This document shows positions 7,790 through 17,186 of a stretch of 64,000 nucleotides of DNA, one piece after another; position 1 is the stretch's first letter, and every line of letters begins with the position of its first letter. Below the pieces are notes generated by a model, which was given only the letters and a program-made list of their open reading frames with translations, did not search any database and had not been told where the DNA came from. The stretch covers positions 310,001 through 374,000 of the forward strand of contig NZ_LGUI01000009.1 of assembly GCF_002891295.1 (NCBI RefSeq). Reading direction: 5' to 3'. The position numbers were made by a program, and so were the translations under genes. Source of the DNA: Streptomyces eurocidicus. Lineage in GTDB: Bacteria; Actinomycetota; Actinomycetes; Streptomycetales; Streptomycetaceae.

Positions 7790-9663
7790 TCAGGCCGTCA
7801 GCTCCTGCTGCAACGCGTCCCGCAGGCGCGCCGCCCGCTCCGAGACCTCCGCCGGGCCCAGCTCCACCGCGCAGTCGCACCAGTGCCGCCCCTCCGTGAG
7901 GTCGCCCCGCCGCGCCGCCAGCAGGGCCAGCCGCAGGGCGGCGCGGCCGTGGCCCGCCTCCGCCGCGCGGGCCCACCACAGGGCCGCCTCCGGCTCGCTG
8001 CCCTCGCGGGCCAGGAGCAGGCCGAGGTTGAAGGCGCCGTTGCGGCTGCCCGCCTCCGCGGCCTCGCGGTACCAGTGCGCGGCCTCCACCACGTCGCCGC
8101 GCTCGGCGACGAGCATGCCGAGCCGGACCTGGGCGCGCCGGTGGCCCTGCCGGGCGGCCTTGCCGTACCACTCCTCGCACTCCTCCCGCGCGTCGTCGTC
8201 GCGGTCCAGGAGGGCGCCCAGCCGGAAGGCGGCCTCGGCGTTCCCGCCGCGCACGGCGACCCGCAGATGACGCTCGGCGGCCTCCTCGTCGCCGTCCCGC
8301 ATCAGGGCCATGGCGACCTGGAGGGCGGCGTCGGTGTGGCCCGCGGTGGCGGCGCGCTCGTACCACTGGAACGCCTGCCGGTCCTCGTCCCGGCCGGCGT
8401 AGAGGATGCCCAGGTTGAAGGCGGCGTCGACGCTGCCGGCCTCGGCGGCCTTGGAGAACCAGGGCTCGGCGCCGTCCGCGTCGCCGCCCTGGAGCAGCAG
8501 CACGGCCAGGGCGTTCGCCGCCTCCTTGTGCCCGGCGTAGGCGGCGCGGCGGTACCACTGCTCGGCCTGGGCCGTGCGGCCCTGCTCGGCGCAGAGCAGG
8601 CCGAGGTTGTAGGCGCCGTTGATGTCGCCGGCGTCCAGGGCGGCGCGGTACCAGCGCTCCGCCTCGCCGGACTCGCCGCGGTCGGCGTGCAGGGCGCCCA
8701 GGGCGTTGGCGGCGTTGCCGTCGCCGTCCTGGGCGGCGCGGCGCCACCAGACGGCGGCGCTGTCGGTGTCGCCGGCGTCGCGCAGCAGGAAGCCGAGGGC
8801 GCAGGCGGCCCGGGCCTCGCCGTCCTTGGCGGACGTCAGATACCAGCGGGCGGCCTCCTGGATCTCGCCGCGGCCCTCCAGGAGCGTGCCCAGGTGCAGG
8901 GCGGCGCGGCGGTGGCCGCGGGCGGCCGCCTGCCGGTACCACTGCTCGGCCTCGCCGGCCGGGCCGCCGTCCCGGCCGTCGGCCGCGGCGGCCCGCAGCT
9001 CGCGGACGGAGGTCTCCACGCCACCGGGCCGAGGCCGCCGGAGCGGGCGCGCGGCGCCCGGCCGCCCAGGATGCGCGCCAGGCGGTACGCCGCCTCGCGG
9101 TGCCCCCGCTCGGCGGCGGCCCGGAACCAGCGCTCGGCGCCGACGTCGCTGCGGTGCTCCAGCAGGTCGGCGAGGGCGTACGCGCCGAGGGCGTGCCCGG
9201 ACTCCGCCGACTGGCGCAGCCAGTACTCGGCGGCCGGCTCGTCACCGCGCTCGCGGTGGTAGCGGCCGAGGGCGTGCGCGGCGGCGGCGGAGCCGGCGAC
9301 GGCGGCGATGCGCCACCAGCCGGCGGCCTCGTCGGCGTAGCCCCGCTGGTGCAGCAGGACGCCCAGGTTGTTGGCGGCCGAACGGTCGCCGTCGGCCGTC
9401 GCGGCCCGGAGGTGGCGCTCGGCCCCGTCCAGGTCGCCCCGGCGCAGCAGCAGGGCGCCGAGCATGCTCAGGGCGGCGGGGTCGCCGGTCTCCGCGGCAC
9501 GGCGGCGGGCAGTCTCCAGTTCGAGGTCGGCGGGGTCGCCCGCGTCGGCGGAATCCGCCGTCCGGGCGTACGCCGGCCTTTCCTGTTCGCTCCCGTCACC
9601 GGGAGCTTCTACAAGCCGGCCTGTTGTCTCCCACAGCCTCGTCCTGTCCCCCATGAGCTCCAT
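7790..9663 (-). pseudogene. SEL1/TPR repeat protein, interrupted by a single-base frameshift
   Basis: Two adjacent reading frames encode one repeat protein. The N-terminal part (9663 down to about 9026, ATG start) and the C-terminal part (about 9025 to 7790) both consist of back-to-back SEL1-type repeats of about 36 residues, recognisable by A..LG.L...G....A..WYR.AA. The frame changes where the minus strand reads GGCCCGGTGGCG. Adding one G to that run joins the frames as ...GLGPGGVETSVREL..., giving 624 residues. The segment length (1874 bases) is one short of a multiple of three, as a single deletion predicts. Such repeats form helical scaffolds for protein interactions, so no enzymatic role is expected. 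The gene lies alone between two identical initiator tRNA genes. Either a true pseudogene or a sequencing indel. Confidence 0.8.
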
Positions 9664-9868
9664 CGTCGCACCACCCGCAACCCGCGTACACCTGGTATGC
9701 CGCAGCCAGTGAGGTCACTTCAGCGTTTTGTCGACTTCCCGACTTCCCGACACGACGGGGCTCCAAACTCTCCACAGAAGCCCCGCACACAACCCGCACA
9801 GTCCGCGCCGCCCGGACACCTCGCGATCCGGGCGCCTCACGGTCCGGTCCGCCCGGGTCCGGGCACAC

Positions 9869-9904
9869 GACAAGGCCCGGAGTCCGAGGACTCCGGGCCT
9901 TGTC
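9869..9904 (-). terminator. Terminator of initiator tRNA copy 2
   Basis: 17-base perfect arms (9869-9885 and 9888-9904; core AAGGCCCGGAGTCC) with a minimal loop, 7 bases beyond the 3' end of the minus-strand tRNA. It closely resembles the hairpin at 7594-7628. Confidence 0.85.
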
Positions 9905-9910
9905 TTTGAG

Positions 9911-9984
9911 TAGCGGGGACAGGATTTGAACCTGCGACCTCTGGGTTATGAGCCCAGCGAGCTACCGAGCTGCTCCACCCCGCG
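9911..9984 (-). tRNA. tRNA-fMet(CAT), initiator, copy 2
   Basis: Base-for-base identical over 74 bases to the gene at 7636-7709, with the same C1:T72 mismatch, G:C-rich anticodon stem and no encoded CCA. It lies 53 bases downstream of the UPF0182 gene on the same strand. A possible -10 TACGGT is seen just upstream but no convincing -35, so read-through from the UPF0182 gene may contribute. Confidence 0.95.
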
Positions 9985-10037
9985 CCGTTGTGGAACAACC
10001 GTACCACGGCGCGGGGTGGGGCCTTACCGGTCGCCCG

Positions 10038-13004
10038 TCAGCTTCCCGGCTTCCCGGGCTTGTCGCCGGCCTTGTCCGAACCCTTGCCGTCGCCCTTGTC
10101 GGAGCCGCCGGAGCCGCCGGAGCCGCCCGTGGCCCCGGCCTCGGCCTTGGCGATCCGGTCCAGGGCGTCCTTGAGGTCCTTCTGGGCCTTGCCGTAGGCC
10201 GTCCAGTCCTTGGCCTCCAGCGCCTTCTCCCCGGCCTCGTACGCCGTCTGGGCGTCCTTCACGGCCTGCTTCACCGTGGGGCTCTCCGCCGGCGGCTTGG
10301 TGCCCTCGGGCGGCTTGGTGGCCTCCGGGGGCTTGGTGCCGCTGTCGGCCTTGCCACCGAAGATCTCGGCGAGCGCCTCGTCCAGGGTGTTCTTGAAGGC
10401 GGTCCGGTCCCCGTAGGTGACCAGCACCTTCTTCAGCAGCGGGTAGTTCGTGCGGTTGCCGCGCACGTACACCGGCTCCACGTACAGCAGCCCGCCCTCC
10501 AGGGGAACGGTCAGCAGATTGCCGTACTCGATCTCGGAGTCGCCCTTCTTCAAGATGTTGATCTCGTTGGCGATTTCCGTCTCGCTGTTGAACTTGCTCT
10601 GGACCTGCTGGGGACCCAGCACCGGATTCTCGGTCGGCAGCTTCAGAATTCTGATCCTGCCGTAGTCCTTGCTCTTCGCGTCGGCGTCGATCGCCATGAA
10701 GGCGCCCAGGTTCTCCCGGCTCTTGGGGGTGAACGTGGTCGTCAGCGAGAACGCCTGCTGCGACTGGCCCGGCATCTTCATGCTCAGGTAGTACGGCGGG
10801 ACCGCGTTGCCCTTGCTCTTGGTCGGGTCGTCCGGGACCTGCCAGCGCTCACTGCCGGTGTAGAAGGTGCCCGGGTCGGTGACGTGGTAGCGGGTGAGCA
10901 GCTCGCGCTGGACCTTGAAGAGGTCCTGCGGGTAGCGCAGGTGGTCCATCAGGCCGCCGCTGATCTCGCTCTTCGCCTTGACCGTCCCCGGGAACGCCTT
11001 CATCCAGGTCTTGAGGACCGGGTCCTTGGTGTCCCACTGGTAGAGCTTCACCGTGCCGTCGTAGGCGTCCACGGTCGCCTTGACGGAATTGCGGATGTAA
11101 TTGACCTGGTTCTGCTGGGCCACCACGGCCCGCTGTCCCGTGGTCAGGGAATCCGCGGTGGTGTCACCGAGGGTGGTGCGGGAGGCGTACGGATATCCGT
11201 TGCTCGTGGTGTAGGCGTCCACGATCCACTGGATGCGCCCGTCGACCACGGCCGGATAGGCGTCGCCGTCGATGGTCAGCCAGGGGGCGACGGATTCGAC
11301 GCGCTCCTTGGGCGTGCGGTTGTAGAGGATCCGCGAGCCGTCGCCGATGGCGCCGGAGTAGAGGATCTGGGGCTCGCCGAAGGCCACCGCGTACGCGGCC
11401 CGGTTGACCGGGTTGGCGAGGCTCACACCGCTCTTGCCCTGGTACGAATAGCTCTTCTCACCGCTGTCGCTGGAGTAGTCCAGCTCCTTCTGCGGGCCGC
11501 CGACGATGGAGTACTGCGTGGTCTTCTCGCCGTAGTAGACCCGCTGCTCGTACTTCTTGAGCATGCCCTCGGTGGGCAGGTTCTTGTCGGTGAAGTCCGG
11601 GGCGCCGGCACCGTCGGTCGTCGTGCCCTTGGCGGTGATGGCGCCGTAGCCGTGGGTGTACTTGAAGTGGTCGTTGATCCAATTGCGCTCGGGAATGCCC
11701 TTGATGTTCAGCTCGCGCAGACCGATGACCGTGTCCTGCTCCTTGCCGTCGATCTTGTAGCGGTCGACGTCGAGGGTGGACGGGAATTGGTAGTAGCCGC
11801 GGATCTGCTGTTGCTGCTGGAACGTCGGCGAGACGATGTTCGGGTCGAGCAGGCGCAGGCTGGCCGTGGAGTTCGCGGCGGCGCGCAGCTTCTCCGCGTC
11901 CTTGCCCTTGACGTCGCTCGTGCCCTTGTAGTCCTTCACATCGGAGCCGTCGATGTCATAAGCCTCGCGCGTGGCCGTGATGTTCTTCTTGATGTACGGC
12001 GCTTCCTTGGCCTGCTCGTTCGGCTGGACCTGGAATTTCTGCACGATCGCCGGGTAGAGCCCGCCGATCAGTACCGCCGAGAGCACCATCAGACCGAAAC
12101 CGATCACCGGCAGCTGCCAGGTGCGGCGCCAGAGCGTGGCGAAGAACAGCACCGCGCAGATGAGCGCGATGATGAAGAGGATCGTCTTGGCCGGCAGATA
12201 GGCGTTGGCGTCCACGTACCGCAGACCCGTCCAGCCGTCCGTCGACTTCAGCCCGCTGGACTTCACCGCCAGGCCGTACCGGTCCAGCCAGTACGCGACG
12301 GCCTTGAGCGTCACGAAGAGGCCGAGCAGGACGGAGAGGTGCCCGGTGGCCGCCGCGGTGGCCCGCCCGCCGGGGCTGGTCAGACGCAGGCCGCCGTAGA
12401 GGTAGTGCACCAGGGCGGCGGCGATCAGCGACAGGACCGCCGCCGCGAAGCCGAAGCTCAGCAGGAAGCGGTACCAGGGCAGATCGAAGGTGTAGAAGGA
12501 GATGTCCTTGTGGAACTGCGGGTCCTTCTGGCCGAAGGAGACGCCGTTGATCCACATGAGCCAGGTGCGCCACTGCCCGGCCGCGGAGGCGCCCGCGACC
12601 AGCCCGACCAGCGCGGAGACCGCGAGCAGCACCCACTTCTTGTAGGGGGCGATGCTCATGCGGTAGCGGTCGAGGCTCTGCTGCTCCATCGACATCGCGC
12701 TCAGCGGGGGCCGCAGCCGGTGGGCCAGCCAGATGTTGACCCCCACCACGGCGGCCATCAGCAGCCCGAAGACGGCGAAGAGACCGACCTTGGTACCAAG
12801 GGTGGTGGTGAACACCGAGGAGTACTTCACCGAGCGGTACCAGAGCCAGTCCGTCCAGAACCCGGCGAACATGACGAAGAGCATGGCCAGTGCGGCCAGC
12901 ACGCCCAATGTCATCAGCAGGGTCCGGATCCGCCGGGACGGCCGGCCGACTCTGATCCGTGGCCCTGACGGGCCTCCGCCGCGGTCCGGCATCTGGAAAG
13001 CCAA
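10038..13004 (-). CDS. UPF0182 family membrane protein
   Basis: 988-residue protein of the UPF0182 family, which is widespread in actinobacteria and cyanobacteria and has no established function. About seven membrane helices occupy the first 350 residues, after a short basic N-terminus. A large hydrophilic domain follows (about 350-890) that should face outside. The tail is low-complexity: Pro/Lys repeats around 895-920, a predicted helical stretch, then a Gly/Ser/Lys/Asp-rich end. The start is placed at TTG 13004 (MAFQMPDRGGG) because GAGG lies 8 bases before it. The ATG at 12992 is an alternative. The gene is monocistronic, faces away from the PPA1309-family gene and is followed by initiator tRNA copy 2. 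Confidence 0.9.
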   Translation of the reverse strand: MAFQMPDRGGGPSGPRIRVGRPSRRIRTLLMTLGVLAALAMLFVMFAGFWTDWLWYRSVKYSSVFTTTLGTKVGLFAVFGLLMAAVVGVNIWLAHRLRPPLSAMSMEQQSLDRYRMSIAPYKKWVLLAVSALVGLVAGASAAGQWRTWLMWINGVSFGQKDPQFHKDISFYTFDLPWYRFLLSFGFAAAVLSLIAAALVHYLYGGLRLTSPGGRATAAATGHLSVLLGLFVTLKAVAYWLDRYGLAVKSSGLKSTDGWTGLRYVDANAYLPAKTILFIIALICAVLFFATLWRRTWQLPVIGFGLMVLSAVLIGGLYPAIVQKFQVQPNEQAKEAPYIKKNITATREAYDIDGSDVKDYKGTSDVKGKDAEKLRAAANSTASLRLLDPNIVSPTFQQQQQIRGYYQFPSTLDVDRYKIDGKEQDTVIGLRELNIKGIPERNWINDHFKYTHGYGAITAKGTTTDGAGAPDFTDKNLPTEGMLKKYEQRVYYGEKTTQYSIVGGPQKELDYSSDSGEKSYSYQGKSGVSLANPVNRAAYAVAFGEPQILYSGAIGDGSRILYNRTPKERVESVAPWLTIDGDAYPAVVDGRIQWIVDAYTTSNGYPYASRTTLGDTTADSLTTGQRAVVAQQNQVNYIRNSVKATVDAYDGTVKLYQWDTKDPVLKTWMKAFPGTVKAKSEISGGLMDHLRYPQDLFKVQRELLTRYHVTDPGTFYTGSERWQVPDDPTKSKGNAVPPYYLSMKMPGQSQQAFSLTTTFTPKSRENLGAFMAIDADAKSKDYGRIRILKLPTENPVLGPQQVQSKFNSETEIANEINILKKGDSEIEYGNLLTVPLEGGLLYVEPVYVRGNRTNYPLLKKVLVTYGDRTAFKNTLDEALAEIFGGKADSGTKPPEATKPPEGTKPPAESPTVKQAVKDAQTAYEAGEKALEAKDWTAYGKAQKDLKDALDRIAKAEAGATGGSGGSGGSDKGDGKGSDKAGDKPGKPGS

Positions 13005-13136
13005 GGTGCGCACCTCGAAGTTCGCTGTCAATGGAGCTGTCGATCAGGGCCCAGTGATCCTAGGGCCCACGATGGCAACTTACCGAGGCTTTACTCAGTT
13101 CCCGTTTTTGGTCACTCTCAGGGCACGATATTGAGC

Positions 13137-13730
13137 ATGTCCAGCACTTCCAGCCTTCCCGACCCCCACGACGCCTCCGGCGCCGCCGCCCCGAACACCC
13201 CCATGGCGGCCAGCCCGCTGACCCGCGCCGTCCTTGAGATCGACGAGTACGCCGCCACCCTCGGCTGGGACCAGCCGGCCCGGCTGTTCGCCCTCGTCGA
13301 CACCGCCAAGCTGCGCGCCCAGGAGCCCGGCCTCGCCGCCCAGCTCGGCCTCGACGCCGACGCCACGGCCGGCTCGTACACCCCGATCGAGCAGGACGAG
13401 GTGCCCGCCGGCACGCCGCTGGACAAGTTCCTCGGCACCATCGCCTGGCCGGACGCGGTGACCGGCTGCGCCCTGACGGTGGAGCGCCTCATGCTGCCGC
13501 CGTCCGCCGAGGGCACCGTGCCCAACGGCCTGAACGAGAAGCAGCTCGCCAAGTGGGTCGCCGCCCACCCGGACCGCCAGGAGGTCCGGATGACCGTGGC
13601 GGTGCTGCGCGACGGCGCCCGCGACTCGGCGGTGCGGCTGCGGGAGAAGGACTCCTCGACCGAGGTGCTGACCGGCGCCGACCTGGTGCCGGGGCTGGCC
13701 GAGGCGCTGTCGGCCACCTTCGCCGACTGA
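13137..13730 (+). CDS. PPA1309 family protein
   Basis: 197-residue soluble protein of an actinobacterial conserved family named after Propionibacterium PPA1309; function unknown. Visible features are an amphipathic helix near residue 25 (LTRAVLEIDEYAATLGWDQPARLFALVDT), the core DEVPAGTPLDKFLGTIAWPDAVTGCALTVER and the ending VLTGADLVPGLAEAL. No signal peptide or membrane segment is seen. The ATG at 13137 was chosen on coding pattern; a TTG 6 bases earlier and an ATG at 13203 are alternatives, and no start has a strong Shine-Dalgarno sequence. The gene faces away from the UPF0182 gene across 132 bases and is followed by a palindrome and a tandem repeat. Confidence 0.85.
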   Translation: MSSTSSLPDPHDASGAAAPNTPMAASPLTRAVLEIDEYAATLGWDQPARLFALVDTAKLRAQEPGLAAQLGLDADATAGSYTPIEQDEVPAGTPLDKFLGTIAWPDAVTGCALTVERLMLPPSAEGTVPNGLNEKQLAKWVAAHPDRQEVRMTVAVLRDGARDSAVRLREKDSSTEVLTGADLVPGLAEALSATFAD

Positions 13731-13739
13731 CGCCGGGGC

Positions 13740-13899
13740 GGAACGGCGGCCGCCGTTCCGTCCTCGACGCACGCCGGGCGGGCCGGAGACTCCGGTCTGT
13801 CCGGCGTTTTCGATCCGCCCGGCGTTTTCGGTCCGCCCGGTGTTTCGGTCCGCCCGGGTTTTCGGTCCGCCCGGGTTTTCGGTCCGCCCGGGTTTCGGC
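13740..13899 (+). repeat. Palindrome plus 17/18-base tandem repeat array in a convergent intergenic gap
   Basis: A perfect 20-base palindrome (13740-13759, half-site GGAACGGCGG) lies 9 bases after the PPA1309 stop and may act as a terminator. From 13801 to 13899 about six tandem units of 17-18 bases follow, consensus CCGGNGTTTTCGGTCCGC. They end 13 bases before the stop of the convergent PDZ-protease gene. No protein or RNA is apparent in the array. Confidence 0.8.
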
Positions 13900-13912
13900 G
13901 GAAAACGTGCGG

Positions 13913-15001
13913 TCAGCTCTTCGCGCACCGCGGCAGGCCCGCCGCGTCGCCCTTACGGATCTTCTCCAGGGACTTCATCGCGTCCCCGATGGTGTCGACC
14001 TTGACCAGCGTCAGCCCCGACGGGACGTCCTTAGCCGCCGCCGAGCAGTTGGCCTGGGGGGTCAGGAAGTACTGTGCGCCCTTCGAGCGCGCGCCGACCG
14101 TCTTCATCTCGATGCCACCGATCGGCCCGACCTTGCCGTTCTCGTCGATCGTGCCCGTACCGGCGACGAACTTGCCGCCCGTGAGGTCGTCCGGGGTCAG
14201 CTTGTCGACTATCCCGAGGGCGAACATCAGGCCCGCGCTCGGCCCGCCGACGTCCGTCAGCTTGATGTCGATGGTGAACGGGAAGGTGTGGTCGGTGCCC
14301 GCCTGGATCCCGACGATCGCCCGCTTGTCCTCGGGCGCCTCACTGGTGGTGAGGGTGACGGTCTGCTCGCCCTTCGGCTGCCGCTTCTCCTTCTCCGCCG
14401 CGGCCGCCTCCTTGGCCGGCACGATCACGAACGAGACCTTTTCGCCCGGCTTGTGCCCGGTGACCAGCTTGGCGACGTCGCCGGGCCGCTCGATCGCCTT
14501 GCCGTCGACGGACTTGATCACGTCGCCCGCGTGCAGCTTGCCCTCGGCGGGGCTGCCCTTGACGACCGACGCCACGACGATGCGGGTGCCCACCGGGATG
14601 TCCAGCTGCTTGAGCGCCGCGACCTTGGCGCTCTCCTGGGACTGGCTGAACTCCTCAGCGGTCTCCTGGTTCAGCTCGTCCGGGGTCTTGTCGTCCGGGT
14701 AGAGCGTGCTGTGCGGGACGACGAGGTTGTCGTGGCCGAGCCAGCCGGCGAGCGCCTCGACCAGGTTCATCCGGTATTGCGAACCGGTGACGCGGACGGT
14801 CGTCATGTTGAGGTGGCCGGAGGTCGGATACGTCTTACGGCCGGAGATCTGGAGCACCGGCTCCCCGTCGTGCTCACCCAGGGTGTTGTACGTCGGCCCC
14901 GGCGACATCTCCGAATACGGCACGGGGATCAGCACCCCGGCGCAGATCAGCGCGATCAGTGTCAGGAGGGAGGCGAGCATCGTCGCGGTGCGGCGGGGCA
15001 T
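13913..15001 (-). CDS. Membrane-anchored PDZ/Lon-like serine protease (YlbL type)
   Basis: 362 residues. An N-terminal signal anchor (residues 8-26) is followed by an extracytoplasmic part with a PDZ domain (about 133-200, GSPAEGKLHAGDVIKSVDG) and a C-terminal Lon protease domain (S16, about 225-350). The catalytic dyad is visible as Ser255 in GGPSAGLMF and Lys300 in GGIEMKTVGA, 45 residues apart as in other YlbL-type enzymes. Such proteins cleave unknown substrates at the outer membrane face; in Bacillus the relative is linked to the DNA-damage checkpoint. ATG 15001 was chosen because it puts the signal anchor at the N-terminus; the longer reading frame is not supported. It is convergent with the PPA1309-family gene. 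Confidence 0.9.
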   Translation of the reverse strand: MPRRTATMLASLLTLIALICAGVLIPVPYSEMSPGPTYNTLGEHDGEPVLQISGRKTYPTSGHLNMTTVRVTGSQYRMNLVEALAGWLGHDNLVVPHSTLYPDDKTPDELNQETAEEFSQSQESAKVAALKQLDIPVGTRIVVASVVKGSPAEGKLHAGDVIKSVDGKAIERPGDVAKLVTGHKPGEKVSFVIVPAKEAAAAEKEKRQPKGEQTVTLTTSEAPEDKRAIVGIQAGTDHTFPFTIDIKLTDVGGPSAGLMFALGIVDKLTPDDLTGGKFVAGTGTIDENGKVGPIGGIEMKTVGARSKGAQYFLTPQANCSAAAKDVPSGLTLVKVDTIGDAMKSLEKIRKGDAAGLPRCAKS

Positions 15002-15121
15002 GGAACGACAGTACGGGACCGGTCGGACAGTCCACCCGCGGGGCGGTCCGTCCGGGGAAGCGGGGGCGCGCGGCCTCATGCGGGGCGCACGACGGGGGCC
15101 CGGCGCTGGTCCGGACGGCGC

Positions 15122-15301
15122 TCAGGAGACTCCGCTACCGGTGTCCGAGCGCTCCATCGCCTCCCGGAAGCGCGCGTAGCCGGCGAGCTCCGAGACGTCC
15201 CCGGTCTTCCGGTTGCGGGACGCGTACGCAGCCCAGGTGCCCCACAGGGCCGCGACGACAGCCGCGGCGACCGGAATCAGCAACCACACGAGCGCTGTCA
15301 T
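15122..15301 (-). CDS. Small single-pass membrane protein
   Basis: 59 residues. The first 25 form one hydrophobic helix (TALVWLLIPVAAAVVAALWG). The remainder is a charged cytoplasmic tail with SELAGYARFREAMERS. The ATG at 15301 is preceded by a good Shine-Dalgarno sequence, GGGAGGGTGGC. It lies 120 bases upstream of the PDZ-protease gene on the same strand and may be cotranscribed. Streptomyces genomes commonly carry such a small protein here, but no function is known to me. Confidence 0.75.
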   Translation of the reverse strand: MTALVWLLIPVAAAVVAALWGTWAAYASRNRKTGDVSELAGYARFREAMERSDTGSGVS

Positions 15302-15470
15302 GCCACCCTCCCGACCCTCGCGCCACCATGACTGACTGATGAGCAGATTAATCTTCCGCCCCCTCAACGCTCACGTCAGGGGGGCGGTTACGCAAGCGGA
15401 ACGCACCCGTCAGGGGTAGTGATGAGCCAGAGTGGCGCCGGGGGCGCTCCGGGAGGCTCGCGAGGGGGAC

Positions 15471-15938
15471 TCAGGCCCCCACCCACTCCTCCGTCCCGTC
15501 CGAGAACCTCTGGTGCTTCCAGATCGGCACCTCGTGCTTGAGGTCGTCGATCAGCCTGCGGCACGCCTCGAACGCCTCCGCCCGGTGCGGGCAGGAGACG
15601 GCGACCACCACGGCCAGATCGCCGATGGCCAGATCGCCGACCCGGTGGACCGCGGCCAGCGCCCGTACCGGGAAGTCCGCGGCGACCTTCTCCGCGACCC
15701 GGCGCAGCTCCGCCTCCGCGGAAGGGTGCGCGGAATAGCCGAGCCCGTCGACGCCGGAGCCGCCGTCGTGATCACGGACCGTGCCCACGAAGAGGGCCGT
15801 GCCACCCGCCGAGGACTCGCCGACCGCCGCGAAGACCTCGTCCACGGACAGGGGCGTGTCGCGGATCGCGAGGAGGCGGACGGGATCCGTGGCGGCGAGC
15901 TCGCCGGGGTGGTCGTGTGTGCGGGCCATGCGGTCCAT
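15471..15938 (-). CDS. moaE: Molybdopterin synthase catalytic subunit MoaE
   Basis: 155 residues. With MoaD-thiocarboxylate, MoaE inserts the dithiolene sulfurs into precursor Z to make molybdopterin in the cytoplasm. Family motifs are TALFVGTVRDHD (residues 47-58), a central AVHRVGDLAIGD (near 95) and the C-terminal KHEVPIWKHQRFSDGTEEW, which holds the two active-site lysines. The ATG at 15938 is used; an in-frame ATG three codons later is equally possible. No moaD or other moa gene is adjacent, but moeZ at 50857-52035 supplies the sulfur-transfer partner and a molybdate importer is at 44922-47731. Confidence 0.94.
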   Translation of the reverse strand: MDRMARTHDHPGELAATDPVRLLAIRDTPLSVDEVFAAVGESSAGGTALFVGTVRDHDGGSGVDGLGYSAHPSAEAELRRVAEKVAADFPVRALAAVHRVGDLAIGDLAVVVAVSCPHRAEAFEACRRLIDDLKHEVPIWKHQRFSDGTEEWVGA

Positions 15939-16061
15939 CGTGCCGCACTCCGGAGCGCCGCGGACCGGGGGTGTGCGATCCCCTGTGCGACCGCCCGCGC
16001 GTGCGACCCCCGAGGAGGCCGCACGCCCGCCGTCGTCGAGGGGGCCGCGCGCCCGCTGCCG

Positions 16062-17186
16062 TCAGAGCCTGCGGCGCGCCTTACGGGCGCGGCGGACCAC
16101 GGCGGCGGCGCCGAGCAGTGCCACGGTCGCCCCCGCGGCGCCCGCGGCGGTGGCGTCCTTGCGCCCGAGGCGGCGGCCCGCGACCGTGTGCCGGCCGGCG
16201 GCCTCCGCCAGCAGCTCCGCGAGGACCTCCTCATTGGTCCAGCGGGGCCGCCAGCCCGCGGCGTGCAGCCTGCTGCCGCTGACCACCCACGGGTGCATCG
16301 TGTATTCCAGATCGCCGGCGGGCGAGGGGGTCAGGCCCAGGCGGTGCAGCCGGGAGGCGGCGCCGAGCGCGACGGCCGAGGGCAGCTCCATGCGCCGGAT
16401 GCCGGTGAGCTCCTCGACCTCCTCCTGCTCCAGCCAGCCGTCGCAGCCGACCGCCAGCTCGCCCTCGGCCTTCTCCAGGGCGGCGAACTCCAGGGCGCTC
16501 ACCAGGTCCTCCACGTGGCAGAACTGCCAGGTGGGCCGGGACCCGGCGACGACCAGGAGGCGCGGTGACTCGAAGTAACGGGTCAGTGCCGTGTCGGTGC
16601 CGCCGACGAGGACCGCCGGGCGCAGCACCGTGACGTTCAGGCCGGGGTGCGCGCGGGGCGCACGCCTGGCGAGCCGCTCTATCTCGAGCAGGTCGCCCAC
16701 TCCCGTCGCCTCGGCGGTGGCGCGGAGCTCGGCGTCCTCGGCGAGCGGCACGTCGTTGTCGGGGAGCGCGCCGTAGACCATGGCGGAGGTGCAGAGCACC
16801 ACCCGGTGCACCCCGGCGGCCGCGGCGGCCGTGAGCACGGTCTGGGTGCCCCGCACGTTGTAGGCGGTGCGGGCGGCGGGGTCGGTCTCCAGGTCCAGGT
16901 CGAGGGCGAGGTGCACCACGACGTCGGCGCCGCGCAGCTTCTCGGCGATCGCGGGGTCGCGCACGTCCAGCACGTGCCACTGCGCCTCGGGCACGTCGCC
17001 GCGGCGTTCGTCGATGGCCACGACCCGCCTGACCTCCTCGGAGGCGGCGAGGCGCTGTGTGAGCAGCGCGCCGACGCCGCGGGCGGCGCCGGTGACCGCG
17101 ACGACGGGTCGCCGGGCCTGCGGGCGCGTGGTGTCTCGCGCGGAACCGTTTCGCGCTGCGCGAACTTCTCGGTCGGGGGAACTCAC
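16062..17186 (-). CDS. NAD-dependent epimerase/dehydratase family protein (extended SDR)
   Basis: 374 residues. The Rossmann motif VAVTGAARGVGALLTQRL (near residue 29) shows nucleotide binding, and DVVVHLALDLDLE and CTSAMVYG follow the SDR pattern. The YxxxK catalytic pair is not clear after the SAMVYG strand, so the protein may bind rather than turn over a sugar nucleotide. A C-terminal Ala-rich helix (about 345-365) with basic end could be a membrane anchor. The start is GTG 17186, preceded by GGAGACG. Reading upstream into the DUF2342 gene is not supported. It is divergent from that gene across a 195-base gap. No substrate can be assigned. Confidence 0.82.
   Translation of the reverse strand: MSSPDREVRAARNGSARDTTRPQARRPVVAVTGAARGVGALLTQRLAASEEVRRVVAIDERRGDVPEAQWHVLDVRDPAIAEKLRGADVVVHLALDLDLETDPAARTAYNVRGTQTVLTAAAAAGVHRVVLCTSAMVYGALPDNDVPLAEDAELRATAEATGVGDLLEIERLARRAPRAHPGLNVTVLRPAVLVGGTDTALTRYFESPRLLVVAGSRPTWQFCHVEDLVSALEFAALEKAEGELAVGCDGWLEQEEVEELTGIRRMELPSAVALGAASRLHRLGLTPSPAGDLEYTMHPWVVSGSRLHAAGWRPRWTNEEVLAELLAEAAGRHTVAGRRLGRKDATAAGAAGATVALLGAAAVVRRARKARRRL

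Noticed and set aside
9948..12968. About 1000-codon open frame on the + strand opposite the UPF0182 gene
   Set aside because: It is the mirror of a strongly G/C-third-position gene: very Val/Leu/Gly/Arg-rich, no domain, no ribosome site. The same applies to the long mirrors at 41269-44340 (-), 34069-37041 (+), 36792-40643 (+) and 55914-57710 (+).
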